Shown: positions 44,334 to 53,093, counted from the first letter of the stretch. The stretch: DNA of 64,000 nucleotides from Levilactobacillus yonginensis (GCF_003946265.1 NZ_RHNO01000009.1:30891-94890); one strand, 5' to 3'. Program-made: numbers and translations. Notes: generated by a model not told the origin, from the letters alone.

Positions 44334-44523
44334 AGCCGGAGGGCGACAGGGGTGGTGGCGGCTGTGTCGGTGGTCTTAGCTCGGTGAATTTTCCGAGGTT
44401 AGAGCACGGGACGAGCTTGGAAACGCGCGGGCTTGGCGCGATTTCAAGTCGAGCCGGAGGACCGCACCTCAGGCCGCAGGCGGTCCCCACAGCGGGTACC
44501 ACCCCTGGCGGCCGGAGGCGGCC
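44334..44523 (+). repeat. Structured intergenic element, family A, copy 10
   Basis: It starts AGCCGGAGG and ends CCGGAGGCGGCC. The closing stem is CAGGGGTGGT / ACCACCCCTG, an internal loop, then GCTGTG / CACAGC. The GCACGGGACGAGCTTGG, CAAGTCGAGCC and GGACCGCACCTCAGGCC blocks are intact. It lies between the tandem short forms and the ABC operon. 44192-44333 shows nothing further. Confidence 0.85.
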
Positions 44524-44578
44524 AACTAAACCAGACTGAACCAAAGTAATCAGGGAAAAATCAGAGGAGGCAACATAA

Positions 44579-45232
44579 TTGAGTTTGATTTCATTGAAAG
44601 GGGTCAGCTACCGTTCGGGCGACGAACAGATTTTGAACGGCATCGACCTCGACATCGAGGCACAGGAGTGGGTCACCATCGCCGGTCCATCCGGCGGGGG
44701 TAAGTCAACTTTGGTGCGAATCATTGCCTCACTTTTAAGCAAGACCGCGGGGGAGCTGACGTTTGACGGTCAGCCCATTGAAAGCTACGACCCGATTGCG
44801 TATCGGCGGCGCGTTTCCTACAGCGTGCAGCAACCAACTTTGTTTGGGCAAACGGTGCGGGATAATTTGAGCTTTCCGTACCAGATTCGTCAGTTGCCGT
44901 TTGATCAGCAGCGGGCCATTGATGCCCTAGAATACGTTGGCTTAGCGGCCAGTGACCTGGATAAACCGGTGATCGACCTTTCCGGTGGTCAGCGGCAACG
45001 GGTCGCGCTCCTGCGTAATGTCATGATCTATCCAGAAGTCTTGATCTTGGATGAAGTGACGGCTGGGCTGGACGCAGAAAATAAGTCGTTTGTCTGGCAG
45101 ATGATTCGGCACTTTAATCAGGAAGATAAATTGACGATCATTGCCATCACCCACGATCAGTCGGAAATCGACGACGCGCAACGGTTGGTGATGGTCGAGA
45201 ACGGCCGCATCGTGGCGGGAGGTGCCCAATGA
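44579..45232 (+). CDS. fetA: ABC transporter ATP-binding protein (FetA/YbbL-like)
   Basis: The 217-residue ATPase has Walker A GPSGGGKST, Q-loop, signature LSGGQRQRVALLRN and Walker B VLILDEVTAGLD. The downstream permease of the UPF0014/FetB family indicates a FetAB-type exporter, linked to iron or metal stress in Escherichia coli. The start is a TTG 8 nt from GAGGAGG. It overlaps the permease gene by 4 bp (ATGA). Confidence 0.85.
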   Translation: MSLISLKGVSYRSGDEQILNGIDLDIEAQEWVTIAGPSGGGKSTLVRIIASLLSKTAGELTFDGQPIESYDPIAYRRRVSYSVQQPTLFGQTVRDNLSFPYQIRQLPFDQQRAIDALEYVGLAASDLDKPVIDLSGGQRQRVALLRNVMIYPEVLILDEVTAGLDAENKSFVWQMIRHFNQEDKLTIIAITHDQSEIDDAQRLVMVENGRIVAGGAQ

Positions 45233-45996
45233 ATTTAGCAGTCAATAATCAGTCGTTGATGCTGGCACTGGGTCTGGTGGTCATTGCCCTTATCATCGGT
45301 TGGAAAGAAAAGTTAGGCATCGACCGGGACATGATCATTGGTGTGGTGCGGGCCATCATCCAGCTGTTTATCGTTGGATATCTATTGAAGTACGTCTTCA
45401 AAGTCGATAACGTTTGGCTGACCAGTACGCTGATTCTAATCATCATTTTTAATGCCAGCTATAACGCTAAACAGCGTAGTAACGGGATTCCGCACGCGTT
45501 GCCAATTTCCATTGGCGCTATTCTGGCCAGTACGGCCGTGACGTTGGGGGTACTGATGTGGTCCGGCGCCATCAAATTTATTCCGTCGCAGATGATTCCC
45601 ATTTCGGGGATGATTGCGTCAAACTCAATGGTCGCCATTGGCCTGTGTTACCGTAACCTCAATTCCCAGTTCCGCTTGGAGCGTCAGGCAGTCACGGAAA
45701 AATTGGCGTTGGGCGCCAATCTGAAGGATGCCTCGCGTGACATCGTCCGGGATTCCATTAAGACCGGGATGCAGCCGACGATTGATTCCGCCAAGACCAT
45801 GGGGATCGTGAGTCTGCCGGGGATGATGTCCGGGTTGATTTTCGCTGGGGTCGATCCGGTGCACGCCATCAAATATCAAATCATGGTGGTGTTCATGTTG
45901 ATGTCGGCCACCAGTATTGGGTCAGTTTTGGCCTGTTACTTAGCGTACCGCGGGTTCTATAATAAACGTAAACAGTTGGTCATTCCGTCAAATTAG
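45229..45996 (+). CDS. fetB: UPF0014/FetB-type ABC permease
   Basis: The 255-residue permease has about seven helices and the family patterns GVVRAIIQLFIVGYLL and GMIASNSMVAIGLCYRNL plus ATKTMGIVSLPGMMSGLIFAG-like sequence (here STKT-like DSAKTMGIVSLPGM). With the preceding ATPase it forms one transporter. The iron-export role is inferred from family. The SDR gene follows after 11 bp and is probably in the same operon. Confidence 0.85.
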   Translation: MNLAVNNQSLMLALGLVVIALIIGWKEKLGIDRDMIIGVVRAIIQLFIVGYLLKYVFKVDNVWLTSTLILIIIFNASYNAKQRSNGIPHALPISIGAILASTAVTLGVLMWSGAIKFIPSQMIPISGMIASNSMVAIGLCYRNLNSQFRLERQAVTEKLALGANLKDASRDIVRDSIKTGMQPTIDSAKTMGIVSLPGMMSGLIFAGVDPVHAIKYQIMVVFMLMSATSIGSVLACYLAYRGFYNKRKQLVIPSN

Positions 45997-46007
45997 GAGG
46001 TAATCAT

Positions 46008-46844
46008 ATGTCACAACGAAAAGTTGCATTAGTCACTGGTGCGTCGTCCGGAATCGGCAACGCCATTGCTCGGAGCCTGCACCGCAACGGGGTCATCGTC
46101 TACGCCGGGGCGCGGCGGGTCAGTCGCATGAATGATTTAGACGACCTGGGCATCATCACGTTGCCATTAGACGTCACGGACGCCGCCAGCGTGGAACACG
46201 TTGTCGACCGCATTGTCAGTGAGACTGGTCGGGTGGATATCCTGGTCAACAACGCTGGTTACGGCCTGATGGGGGCGTTAGAAGACGTGCCCCTGGAACA
46301 GGCACAAGATCAGTTCGATGTGAACTTATTTGGGGCGGCCCGGTTGATTCAGTCGGTGTTGCCGATGATGCGCCAACAACATGCTGGTCGGATCATCAAT
46401 ATTACCTCGGTAGACGGCAAAATAGCCCAACCACTGGCTAGTTGGTACGTCGCCTCTAAGTTTGCCTTAGAAGGCCTCTCTGACGCATTACGCTTGGAGC
46501 TGGAACCACTGGGTATCCAGACTGTCGTCATCGAACCCGGGGCCATTCGCTCCGAGTGGGCAGACATTGCCACGAAACATTTGCAAGAGACCTCTGCTAA
46601 AGGCCCGTACCAACCAACGGCGGACCGCGCAACGGCGATTCTGGCGGCGGTCAAACAGTTCTCTAGCAAGCCGCAGGTCATCGCTCGGTTGGCCGACAGA
46701 GCAGCGTTGTCTCGGCGGCCGAAGACCCGTTACCATGCGGGTTCTGGTAGTCAGTTACTCTACTTGAAACCATTTATGTCCGATAAGATGATCGACCGGA
46801 TGTGGCGGGTGGTTGGTGAAGCGGCACAACGGATTACCCATTAA
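46008..46844 (+). CDS. Short-chain dehydrogenase/reductase
   Basis: The 278-residue classical SDR has TGASSGIG (residues 10-17), NNAGYG, SVDGK and the catalytic WYVASK. It fits the YdfG/retinol-dehydrogenase-like group that acts on diverse carbonyls, with a longer C-terminal half than butA. It sits 11 bp after fetB with a GGAGG site, probably co-transcribed. Substrate is unknown. Confidence 0.82.
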   Translation: MSQRKVALVTGASSGIGNAIARSLHRNGVIVYAGARRVSRMNDLDDLGIITLPLDVTDAASVEHVVDRIVSETGRVDILVNNAGYGLMGALEDVPLEQAQDQFDVNLFGAARLIQSVLPMMRQQHAGRIINITSVDGKIAQPLASWYVASKFALEGLSDALRLELEPLGIQTVVIEPGAIRSEWADIATKHLQETSAKGPYQPTADRATAILAAVKQFSSKPQVIARLADRAALSRRPKTRYHAGSGSQLLYLKPFMSDKMIDRMWRVVGEAAQRITH

Positions 46845-46855
46845 CCCGAGTGTCG

Positions 46856-46990
46856 TTGCCGTTGACCAGAAACCTGTTATACTTAAATTAACCAGAACAC
46901 TAGGGGTGTCCACGATTGGGCTGAGACGCGGGTGACCGCGATCCCTTAGAACCTGTCAAGTTCAGACTTGCGGAGGGAACGTGTCGTGGC
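46856..46990 (+). promoter_or_regulatory. Promoter and TPP riboswitch (THI element)
   Basis: The promoter is TTGCCG (46856), 16 bp, TATACT (46878). The aptamer runs from about 46895 and shows the THI signatures AGGGGTG, GGCTGAGA, TCCCTTAGAACCTGT and GCGGAGGGAACGTGT, with ACAC/GTGT closing. Thiamine diphosphate would favour the terminator at 46998 and shut off thiMDE. Confidence 0.93.
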
Positions 46991-46997
46991 ACCGAAC

Positions 46998-47045
46998 AGC
47001 GGGCCGCCGGTTCACACGCGTGAGCTGGCGACCCGCTTTGTCTTT
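46998..47045 (+). terminator. Expression-platform terminator of the TPP riboswitch
   Basis: A strong stem AGCGGG-CCGCCGG / CTGGCGA-CCCGCT extended by TTCAC / GTGAG is followed by TTTGTCTTT. It lies 8 nt after the aptamer. Confidence 0.8.
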
Positions 47046-47054
47046 AGGTTGGAT

Positions 47055-47242
47055 GCCTTCGCCTCCAGCTGGCAGGGCGGGCGACCGCTGTGGGGACCGG
47101 AAAAAGCCGAAGAGCGGTCTTTTTCCTCGACTGGCAGCCCCGCCTAAACCGCGGGTCTCCCAGCTCGTCCCACGCTGTAACTTGGTAAACCACCAAGTAA
47201 CACCGTCGACACAGCAGTCACCCGCCCTGCCAGCCTCCGGCT
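47055..47242 (-). repeat. Structured intergenic element, family A, copy 11, inside the thi leader
   Basis: On the minus strand it runs from AGCCGGAGG to near GCTGGAGGCG. The closing stem GCTGGCAGGGCGGG with its complement, GTCGACGGTGTTACTTGG / CCAAGTTACAGCGT, and the pseudoknot pairs GGAAAAAG / CTTTTTCC and GACCG / CGGTC are visible. It is inserted between the riboswitch terminator and thiM. 47243-47417 downstream holds no frame. Confidence 0.85.
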
Positions 47243-47417
47243 ACGGTTGCGTTTGAAGCAAAACGTCGCCAGCACTGGTGTGTGGTGTGGGTCGGACTAC
47301 TGTGACCATCGCCGACATGTCCATTTAACTGTAATTAGGCAGGCGCAGCCTACATGTCCGCCGCAGTCTCACCGTGGCCGGTTCACTCTGGAAAAATCTA
47401 TAGGGGGATTCACCATT

Positions 47418-48206
47418 ATGAAAGTAGACTTGTTGAATGAGCTTCGGAAGCAGAATCCAATCGTTTTTAACATCTCCAACTTCGTCACAGTTCAGGACGT
47501 GGCTAACGGTATCAACGCGTTGGGCGCGTCACCAATCATGTCTGAAGAAGTGGGTGAGGCCGAGGAAATGGTTGGCTTAGCCAGTGCCGTTTGCTTGAAC
47601 CTGGGGGCGTTTACGCAGACCCAGGTCGAACAGATTCGGACGGTTGGGCGCTTGGCGAACCAACAGAAGCGGCCGTTGGTGGTCGATCCGGTAGCGGTGG
47701 GGGCCGTTCATTACCGGAAACGCATCACCACGGGCCTGTTGGCCGACTTTCACCCGGATGTCATTCGCGGTAATGCCGGTGAAATTGCGGCGTTGGCCGA
47801 CGTTGATTGGCAGGCGAAGGGCATCGATGCCGGTGAAGGTAGCGGGGACCTGGTGACCATTGCGCAGGCCTGTGCTAAGAAGCAGGGCTGCGTGGTCATT
47901 TTATCCGGGCCGACCGACATCATTACCGACGGGACTCGCACAACGAAGGTCTTGAACGGCACACCGCTGTTCCAGGTCCACGTGGGTTCTGGCGACATGC
48001 TATCCAGTATTGTGGCGGCATTCTGTGCCATTGAAGAAGACAGTTTTGAAGCAGCCCAGACGGCTTGCCTGGTCTTTGCGGCGATTGGCCAATTAGTGGT
48101 CAAGCAGTCGCCGGACGTGGGTGCTGGGAGTTTTATCGTGAAATTATTAGATGCTTTACAAAGCACTACGGTCGCAGATATTGAGGCAATTGCGACCTAC
48201 GAGTAA
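47418..48206 (+). CDS. thiM: Hydroxyethylthiazole kinase
   Basis: The 262-residue ribokinase-like enzyme phosphorylates 4-methyl-5-hydroxyethylthiazole for thiamine salvage. It has FNISNFVTVQDVANGI, DPVAVGA, RGNAGEIAALA and the ATP/Mg site VGSGDMLSS. The ATG at 47418 is 9 nt from GGGGGA; a longer frame upstream is leader and repeat. First gene of thiMDE. The transcript must cross about 430 nt of leader including an inverted repeat element. Confidence 0.93.
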   Translation: MKVDLLNELRKQNPIVFNISNFVTVQDVANGINALGASPIMSEEVGEAEEMVGLASAVCLNLGAFTQTQVEQIRTVGRLANQQKRPLVVDPVAVGAVHYRKRITTGLLADFHPDVIRGNAGEIAALADVDWQAKGIDAGEGSGDLVTIAQACAKKQGCVVILSGPTDIITDGTRTTKVLNGTPLFQVHVGSGDMLSSIVAAFCAIEEDSFEAAQTACLVFAAIGQLVVKQSPDVGAGSFIVKLLDALQSTTVADIEAIATYE

Positions 48207-48228
48207 GAATCAGAAGGGATGAGTTAAT

Positions 48229-49044
48229 ATGGCAAATGAATTTCCACAAACGTTAACGATCGCGGGGACCGACAGTGGTGGTGGGGCCGGCGTGATGGCC
48301 GACCTGAAGACGATGCAGGAGCGTCAAGTCTTCGGTACCGCTGTGATCGTTGCCGTGACCGCGCAGAATACGCTGGGGGTCCAGGACTTCATGGCGTTAC
48401 CGCAGAAGCTGGTGGACGAACAGTTCGCTTCGCTGGCGGCCGATTTGAAGATCCGCGCCTGCAAGACGGGGATGTTAGCGGACGCCGAGCACGTGCACGG
48501 CGTTGTGGAAAATTTGAAACGCTATGACTTCGGACCTTTGACGGTCGATCCCGTGATGATTGCTAAAGGTGGTGCGGCGTTACTGGCCGACGATGCTGTG
48601 GCGACGGTGCGTGATGAACTGTTGCCGCTGGCGGACGTGTTAACGCCCAACTTGCCGGAAGCGGAACGCCTGACTGGAAAATCTATTGCAGACAACGCTG
48701 CCATGGAAGATGCGGCGGTTGCGCTGCAAAATATGGGCGCAAAAAACGTGGTCATCAAAGGTGGCCACGAAGCGACACCAGACCAGGCCAGTGACTTTGT
48801 CTTGCTGGCAGATGGTCGGTCATTTTGGCTGACGGCGCCTCGAGTGGCCACGGTCCGGACGCACGGGACTGGCGACACGCTGTCGTCGTGTATCACGGCT
48901 GAGTTGGCGAAGGGCCAAGACTTTGAATCGGCCATTCGTATTGGTAAGGATTATGTCACGGCGGCAATCGCCAATCCAATTGCCGTTGGTAACGGCCACG
49001 GCCCATTGAATCATTGGGCTTATAGCCAGGGAGGTGCCGAATAA
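48229..49044 (+). CDS. thiD: Hydroxymethylpyrimidine (phosphate) kinase
   Basis: The 271-residue enzyme makes HMP-PP from HMP in two steps. It has AGTDSGGGAGVMADLKTM, KTGML, DPVMIAKGG and the catalytic region RTHGTGDTLSS. Its stop overlaps the thiE start by one base, so the two are translationally coupled. Confidence 0.94.
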   Translation: MANEFPQTLTIAGTDSGGGAGVMADLKTMQERQVFGTAVIVAVTAQNTLGVQDFMALPQKLVDEQFASLAADLKIRACKTGMLADAEHVHGVVENLKRYDFGPLTVDPVMIAKGGAALLADDAVATVRDELLPLADVLTPNLPEAERLTGKSIADNAAMEDAAVALQNMGAKNVVIKGGHEATPDQASDFVLLADGRSFWLTAPRVATVRTHGTGDTLSSCITAELAKGQDFESAIRIGKDYVTAAIANPIAVGNGHGPLNHWAYSQGGAE

Positions 49045-49697
49045 TGTCAGTTACGTTTGAACCAGGCCTGTTGCGGGCTTACTTTGTCGCCGGTAGTCAG
49101 GACGTTCCCGGTCAGGACTTACGGGAAGTCTTAGCCACCATGTTAACTGCCGGTATCACGGCTTTTCAGTACCGTGATAAGGGCAACAGTCAATTGACCC
49201 CCGACCAACGGTTAGCGTTGGGAAAGGAGTTGCGCGACCAGTGTCATGCGGCCAGCGTGCCATTTATTGTGGACGATGACGTGGACATGGCGCTAGCCTT
49301 GCATGCCGACGGAATTCACGTTGGTCAGAGTGACCAGAAGATTCAGCAGGTGATTCAGGAGGTCGCCGGGCAAAATATGTTCGTGGGCTTATCTTGTTCG
49401 ACGGCGGCTGAAGTGGCTGCGGCGAACCAGTTGACCGGTGTGGATTACTTAGGAAGTGGTCCGATTTTCCCAACCACATCTAAGGACGACGCTGATCCGG
49501 TCATTGGGGTGGCTGGGCTACAGCAGTTGGTGACTCAGGCGAACGTGCCGATCGTGGCTATTGGCGGGATTACGGTTGAGTCATTAGATGCCGTTGCCGC
49601 CACCGGTGCGGCCGGTGTGGCGGTCATCACGTTGCTGACCCGGAGCACGTCGCCAGCCAGCGATGTGGCCGCGATGCGCCACGCATTTCACAATTAA
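49044..49697 (+). CDS. thiE: Thiamine-phosphate synthase
   Basis: The 217-residue TIM barrel joins HMP-PP and thiazole phosphate to thiamine monophosphate. It has FQYRDKG, VDDDVDMALALHADGIHVGQ, LSCSTAAE and PIFPTTSKDDADP, then IGGITVES. No thiC, thiG or kinase gene is near, so this is a salvage operon. A terminator follows. Confidence 0.94.
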   Translation: MSVTFEPGLLRAYFVAGSQDVPGQDLREVLATMLTAGITAFQYRDKGNSQLTPDQRLALGKELRDQCHAASVPFIVDDDVDMALALHADGIHVGQSDQKIQQVIQEVAGQNMFVGLSCSTAAEVAAANQLTGVDYLGSGPIFPTTSKDDADPVIGVAGLQQLVTQANVPIVAIGGITVESLDAVAATGAAGVAVITLLTRSTSPASDVAAMRHAFHN

Positions 49698-49706
49698 ATA
49701 TCAGTA

Positions 49707-49753
49707 AAAACAGCGCAGTGACGGGGAGATTATCCCAGTTCACTGCGCTGTTT
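49707..49753 (+). terminator. Terminator of thiMDE
   Basis: An AAACAGCGCAGTGA / TCACTGCGCTGTTT stem closes the operon. Confidence 0.85.
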
Positions 49754-49897
49754 GAGCATTTTTACACTATTAATGCATTGGCCACAATTATCATGTTACC
49801 CCTGAATGTTTTGGCCGGCTAGCTGACTCCTATGTAACGCATTAAAAAATTCGTAACAAACAGTTATCGGGTGAAAAATAAGAAAATATGCATCAAA

Positions 49898-49951
49898 AAA
49901 GCGAAACCATAATCCACTGTGTTTAAGTGCAGCGGAAATCGGTTTCGCTTT
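49898..49951 (-). terminator. Orphan hairpin, possible end of a minus-strand RNA
   Basis: An 11-bp stem AAAGCGAAACC / GGTTTCGCTTT with an inner TCCACTG / CAGCGGA stem is followed by T6 on the minus strand. No minus-strand gene lies before it. A TAGAAT -10-like box on that strand near 50003 could start a transcript of about 100 nt. The rest of 49754-50200 holds nothing else that I can support. Confidence 0.4.
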
Positions 49952-50202
49952 AAAAGTTGAGGAAGCTAGTTGACTAGGGCTAACTTCACAAGTTCATTCT
50001 AACACGCGGTGATAGCAAAAGCTACCAAAATTAGACCAATATTGTTATTTTTCTCTAAGAGGATAGTTATTAATGCATGTGAATTTACTAAGCAGATTAG
50101 TTTAAGGAGTACGGCGTTTATGGGGTAAGTGTATTCGTGTAAATAACCGCTAAAGAGTGGATTGAAATTAATCGAAATTTCAATTTATTTTCCGATGTTC
50201 GC

Positions 50203-50231
50203 TTGCAATTAAGAACAAGTGTTCGTATAAT
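50203..50231 (+). promoter_or_regulatory. SOS box and promoter of the polymerase operon
   Basis: TTGCAA (50203), 17 bp and TATAAT (50226) form a near-perfect promoter. Between them AGAACAAGTGTTCG (50212-50225) matches the Gram-positive LexA box CGAAC-N4-GTTCG with one change. LexA cleavage after DNA damage would open this promoter. Confidence 0.85.
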
Positions 50232-50261
50232 AATGACAGTCAAGTGAAAGGGGGTGCTGGT

Positions 50262-51560
50262 ATGGATTATACGAGTGAGCCGCACGGGATGTTTCTCATG
50301 ATTGATAATAAGTCGTTCTATGCAAGTGTTGAGAGCGTTGAACGGGGACTGAATCCGTTGGAATCGGTTCTGGTCGTCATGTCTGAAGCCGACAACACCG
50401 GGAGCGGTTTGGTCTTAGCAGCTTCGCCGATGGCCAAACGCGAGTTCGGAATCAGCAACGTCTCCCGGCAGTACGAAGTGCCGGACGACCCCCGCATTTT
50501 AGTGGTACCGCCGCGAATGAATCTGTACATCCAAAAGAATTTGGCAATCAACCGGATTTTTCGGCGGTTTGTGGCGGATGCCGACCTCTTTCCGTATTCA
50601 ATTGATGAATCGATTTTGGATATGACCAAGTCGTGGCGGCTCTTTGGGAGCACGCCAGAGGAAGTGGCCCGCCGGATTCAACTTACCGTACGGCATGAGC
50701 TGGGACTCTATACGACGGTGGGGATTGGGGAAAACCCCGTGCAAGCCAAGTTAGCGTTAGACCTGCAAGCCAAGCATGATAAAGAACTGATTGGCAGGTT
50801 AACTTACGAATCGTTTGCTGACGAGATTTGGCCGATCACCGATCTGGAGAAGGTTTGGAGCATTGGCCATCGGACGGCGGCCCACCTCAATCGGTTGGGG
50901 ATCCACAGTATGGAAGATTTGGCGCATGTCGATCCGTATGAGTTGCGCCACGAGATGGGGCTGATTGGGACGCAACTCTTTGCCCTGTCCTGGGGAATCG
51001 ACCGGACAAAGTTACGCGAGGTCCGGCCACCTAAGGAAAAGAGCTGGAGCAACTCTCAGGTCCTGCCGCGAGATTATAAGGTCCAACGTGAAATCGAGTT
51101 AGTGATTCGAGAAATCGGGCAACAGGTGACCTCGCGAATGCGGCATCATCAACAACAGGCCGGTAGCATCAGTCTGTTTATCGGCTTCGCTTGGGATGGC
51201 CAAGCCGATGACGGCCGTGGTGGCATGCACCATACGCACCGAATTGCACCGACCGATAATGCCCGCACCATAATCGCAGAGTTATTGCGATTATTTCGGC
51301 AGTATTGGGAAGGTCAACCGGTCCGCAACATTGGGGTGGGACTTGCTCGCCTCAGTGTAAGTGGTAGCCTGCAACTGGACATTTTTCAAGACCCCGAGCG
51401 GCAACTGAAGAACGACCGCTTTGACCGGGTCATCGATGATCTGCGTGACCGCTTTGGGAAGACCGCGGTGGTGCCAGCCAGCAGTTTGATGCGAGGCGGG
51501 ACCATGATTAGTCGGGCAGCGCTGGTAGGTGGCCATAATGGGGGGAATAGCTTTGATTGA
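50262..51560 (+). CDS. Y-family translesion DNA polymerase (UmuC/UvrX-like)
   Basis: The 432-residue error-prone polymerase has FLMIDNKSFYASVE (first catalytic Asp), SIDESILDMT (second Asp-Glu pair), TVGIGENPVQAKLAL and the HhH thumb (GHRTAAHLNRLGI). It lacks the typical C-terminal beta-clamp peptide that I could name. The ATG at 50262 has AAGGGGG at 7 nt. It heads an operon of three genes under a LexA box, like UvrX-YolD cassettes of Bacillus. Confidence 0.88.
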   Translation: MDYTSEPHGMFLMIDNKSFYASVESVERGLNPLESVLVVMSEADNTGSGLVLAASPMAKREFGISNVSRQYEVPDDPRILVVPPRMNLYIQKNLAINRIFRRFVADADLFPYSIDESILDMTKSWRLFGSTPEEVARRIQLTVRHELGLYTTVGIGENPVQAKLALDLQAKHDKELIGRLTYESFADEIWPITDLEKVWSIGHRTAAHLNRLGIHSMEDLAHVDPYELRHEMGLIGTQLFALSWGIDRTKLREVRPPKEKSWSNSQVLPRDYKVQREIELVIREIGQQVTSRMRHHQQQAGSISLFIGFAWDGQADDGRGGMHHTHRIAPTDNARTIIAELLRLFRQYWEGQPVRNIGVGLARLSVSGSLQLDIFQDPERQLKNDRFDRVIDDLRDRFGKTAVVPASSLMRGGTMISRAALVGGHNGGNSFD

Positions 51561-51861
51561 TTGTCGACAGGAAGCAGCCGTTATTTTGACGCGGCTCGAC
51601 CCGCTGTTTACCAAGCAGTGGCATTGTCGTTACCGCATTGACGTGGTCAACAATCAGTACGGGGCTGAGTTTAATTTCTTCTTGGATATTCGTCGTAAGG
51701 ACCATCGAGAACGGTCGATTCCGTTACATACGGTCAAGACGACAGACTTAGAAACGTTAGAACGCGTGATTTCGGCGGTTCAAGAGGGAACCCAACTGAC
51801 ACTGAATTTTATTGATTTTGGTCAGGTTCGGTGGCCCCTGAGTCAACGCTGGATTCGTTAA
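51553..51861 (+). CDS. Unidentified small protein in the SOS operon
   Basis: The 102-residue protein starts at a TTG 7 nt from GGGGGG, 8 bp before the polymerase stop, so it is translationally coupled. It is mixed charged and has FNFFLDIRRKDHRERSIPLHTV and TLNFIDFGQVRW. The position resembles the YolD-like partners of Gram-positive UmuC proteins, but that motif is found in the next gene instead. I do not recognise the family. Confidence 0.65.
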   Translation: MIDCRQEAAVILTRLDPLFTKQWHCRYRIDVVNNQYGAEFNFFLDIRRKDHRERSIPLHTVKTTDLETLERVISAVQEGTQLTLNFIDFGQVRWPLSQRWIR

Positions 51862-51875
51862 GGAAGTGACGACCC

Positions 51876-52268
51876 ATGGTTCTTCGCCAAGTACACGATG
51901 ATGATCTCGTGAACAATTTTTTTAAGCGCGACTACCATGACCGGGGCATGCTAAAGTGGGGCGGCTTTTATCTCTCGGATCACACCAGTGCGTTAGCGAA
52001 AATGCACGCGGCCGAGAAGGTTGAAGCGCCGCTGCCAAAACAACCGCTATCAGTCGTCAGTGAGCGACTGGCGGCAGCGTGGCGCACGCATCAACCCGTG
52101 CACCTGCAGCTAAAGGTGATGGATGATAACCAGATTTTGGCAAAAGTCGATGGTATCGTAGTAGGGGTGCATGAAGATAACGTGGTGATTCAGCTGGCGT
52201 CCGGGCGCTGGCGGGAATTATCGTTGACAGAGATTCGGTGTGTGGGCAATCAATCGAAGAAGGGTTAA
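51876..52268 (+). CDS. YolD-like protein
   Basis: The 130-residue protein has DRGMLKWGGFYLSDHTSAL near residues 22-40, the hallmark of YolD-like proteins encoded beside UmuC/UvrX polymerases, and a C-terminal SH3-like end. These are thought to act like UmuD. The ATG has an AAGGAAG site 14 bp after the preceding gene. A terminator follows. Confidence 0.75.
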   Translation: MVLRQVHDDDLVNNFFKRDYHDRGMLKWGGFYLSDHTSALAKMHAAEKVEAPLPKQPLSVVSERLAAAWRTHQPVHLQLKVMDDNQILAKVDGIVVGVHEDNVVIQLASGRWRELSLTEIRCVGNQSKKG

Positions 52269-52332
52269 GCGGGCCACTAGGCGGGGAGCTTATGTGGTAC
52301 GCGTTTTTGCAATGTGTGTTCGGGGATAGTCA

Positions 52333-52367
52333 AAGGAGACTGGGATACTATCTGGGTCTCCTTTTTT
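52333..52367 (+). terminator. Terminator of the SOS operon
   Basis: An AAGGAGAC / GTCTCCTT stem is followed by T6. Confidence 0.8.
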
Positions 52368-52543
52368 GATAGTTTCTTATCCGATTAACTAATCAGTGGT
52401 TTGTTAGATAAGGCCCTAGATACGATAACCATCGCAATTGACTAACAACGATTGTATGATGGGGCTAAGCCGAGAATTTGACTGAGCAGTGGTCTGACGC
52501 CACCCATTTGCGCTAGAATGAACGTAAACGGGAAGGCGATAAC

Positions 52544-52933
52544 ATGGACTTCATTGATTTAGATCCGATTGCGCTGAGTCACACGCCATTGGGAACACGG
52601 AATCAGTTGCCCCGCGAACATGACCGGCAACTGGACTGGGAAAAAATAGCGGCTTTGATTCGGGATAATCACGATGTCATGGCGGTCGTCCAAGCTGGCT
52701 TAGCGGAAGATTGGCTAAACACGCAGGGGACGATATGGGATGAACAGTGGGGGTATTACCGTTATCCCAATGATCCGCGCGAACCTGATGATACCGTCTT
52801 TTGGGCGGCGTCCACGTGGGCCACACCCGCTATTTTGGTCACGTTTCACAATGAACTGACGAAGGCTTTTGCGTGTTATAAGATTGGCCGCGACCCCGAC
52901 TTTCACTATCTGGGCCGTGAGCACCTAGGTTAG
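52544..52933 (+). CDS. Hypothetical protein
   Basis: The 129-residue soluble protein is acidic, rich in aromatic residues (WDEQWGYYRYPNDPREPDDTVFWAAS), with no signal or membrane segment. I do not recognise the family. The ATG has a GGGAAGG site. The small membrane peptide gene follows after 12 bp and is probably co-transcribed. Confidence 0.6.
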   Translation: MDFIDLDPIALSHTPLGTRNQLPREHDRQLDWEKIAALIRDNHDVMAVVQAGLAEDWLNTQGTIWDEQWGYYRYPNDPREPDDTVFWAASTWATPAILVTFHNELTKAFACYKIGRDPDFHYLGREHLG

Positions 52934-52945
52934 GGGTAACTAGAG

Positions 52946-53077
52946 ATGAAATTAATTGACACACCGCACGTTAAGCTGACGGTTCGGCGAATGACGCGAC
53001 AAGAATGTTGGCATGAGCTGTTAGGACTCGCCGTTCTAGCGAGCATTGGGGTAATCTGGTACGAGTTTTATAAATAA
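52946..53077 (+). CDS. Small single-helix membrane protein
   Basis: The 43-codon frame (too short for automatic calls) has an ATG after AGGGG, a basic N-terminus (KLTVRRMTRQ), a helix ELLGLAVLASIGVIWYEF and ends at TAA before a terminator. Spacing and terminator support translation. Orientation by the positive-inside rule puts the C-terminus outside. Unknown function. Confidence 0.55.
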   Translation: MKLIDTPHVKLTVRRMTRQECWHELLGLAVLASIGVIWYEFYK

Positions 53078-53093
53078 ATAACTGAAACGACCG

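Noticed and set aside
47055..47242. The family A element as the TPP riboswitch expression platform
   Set aside because: A complete terminator (46998-47045) already lies between the aptamer and the element, and the element recurs elsewhere without a riboswitch.
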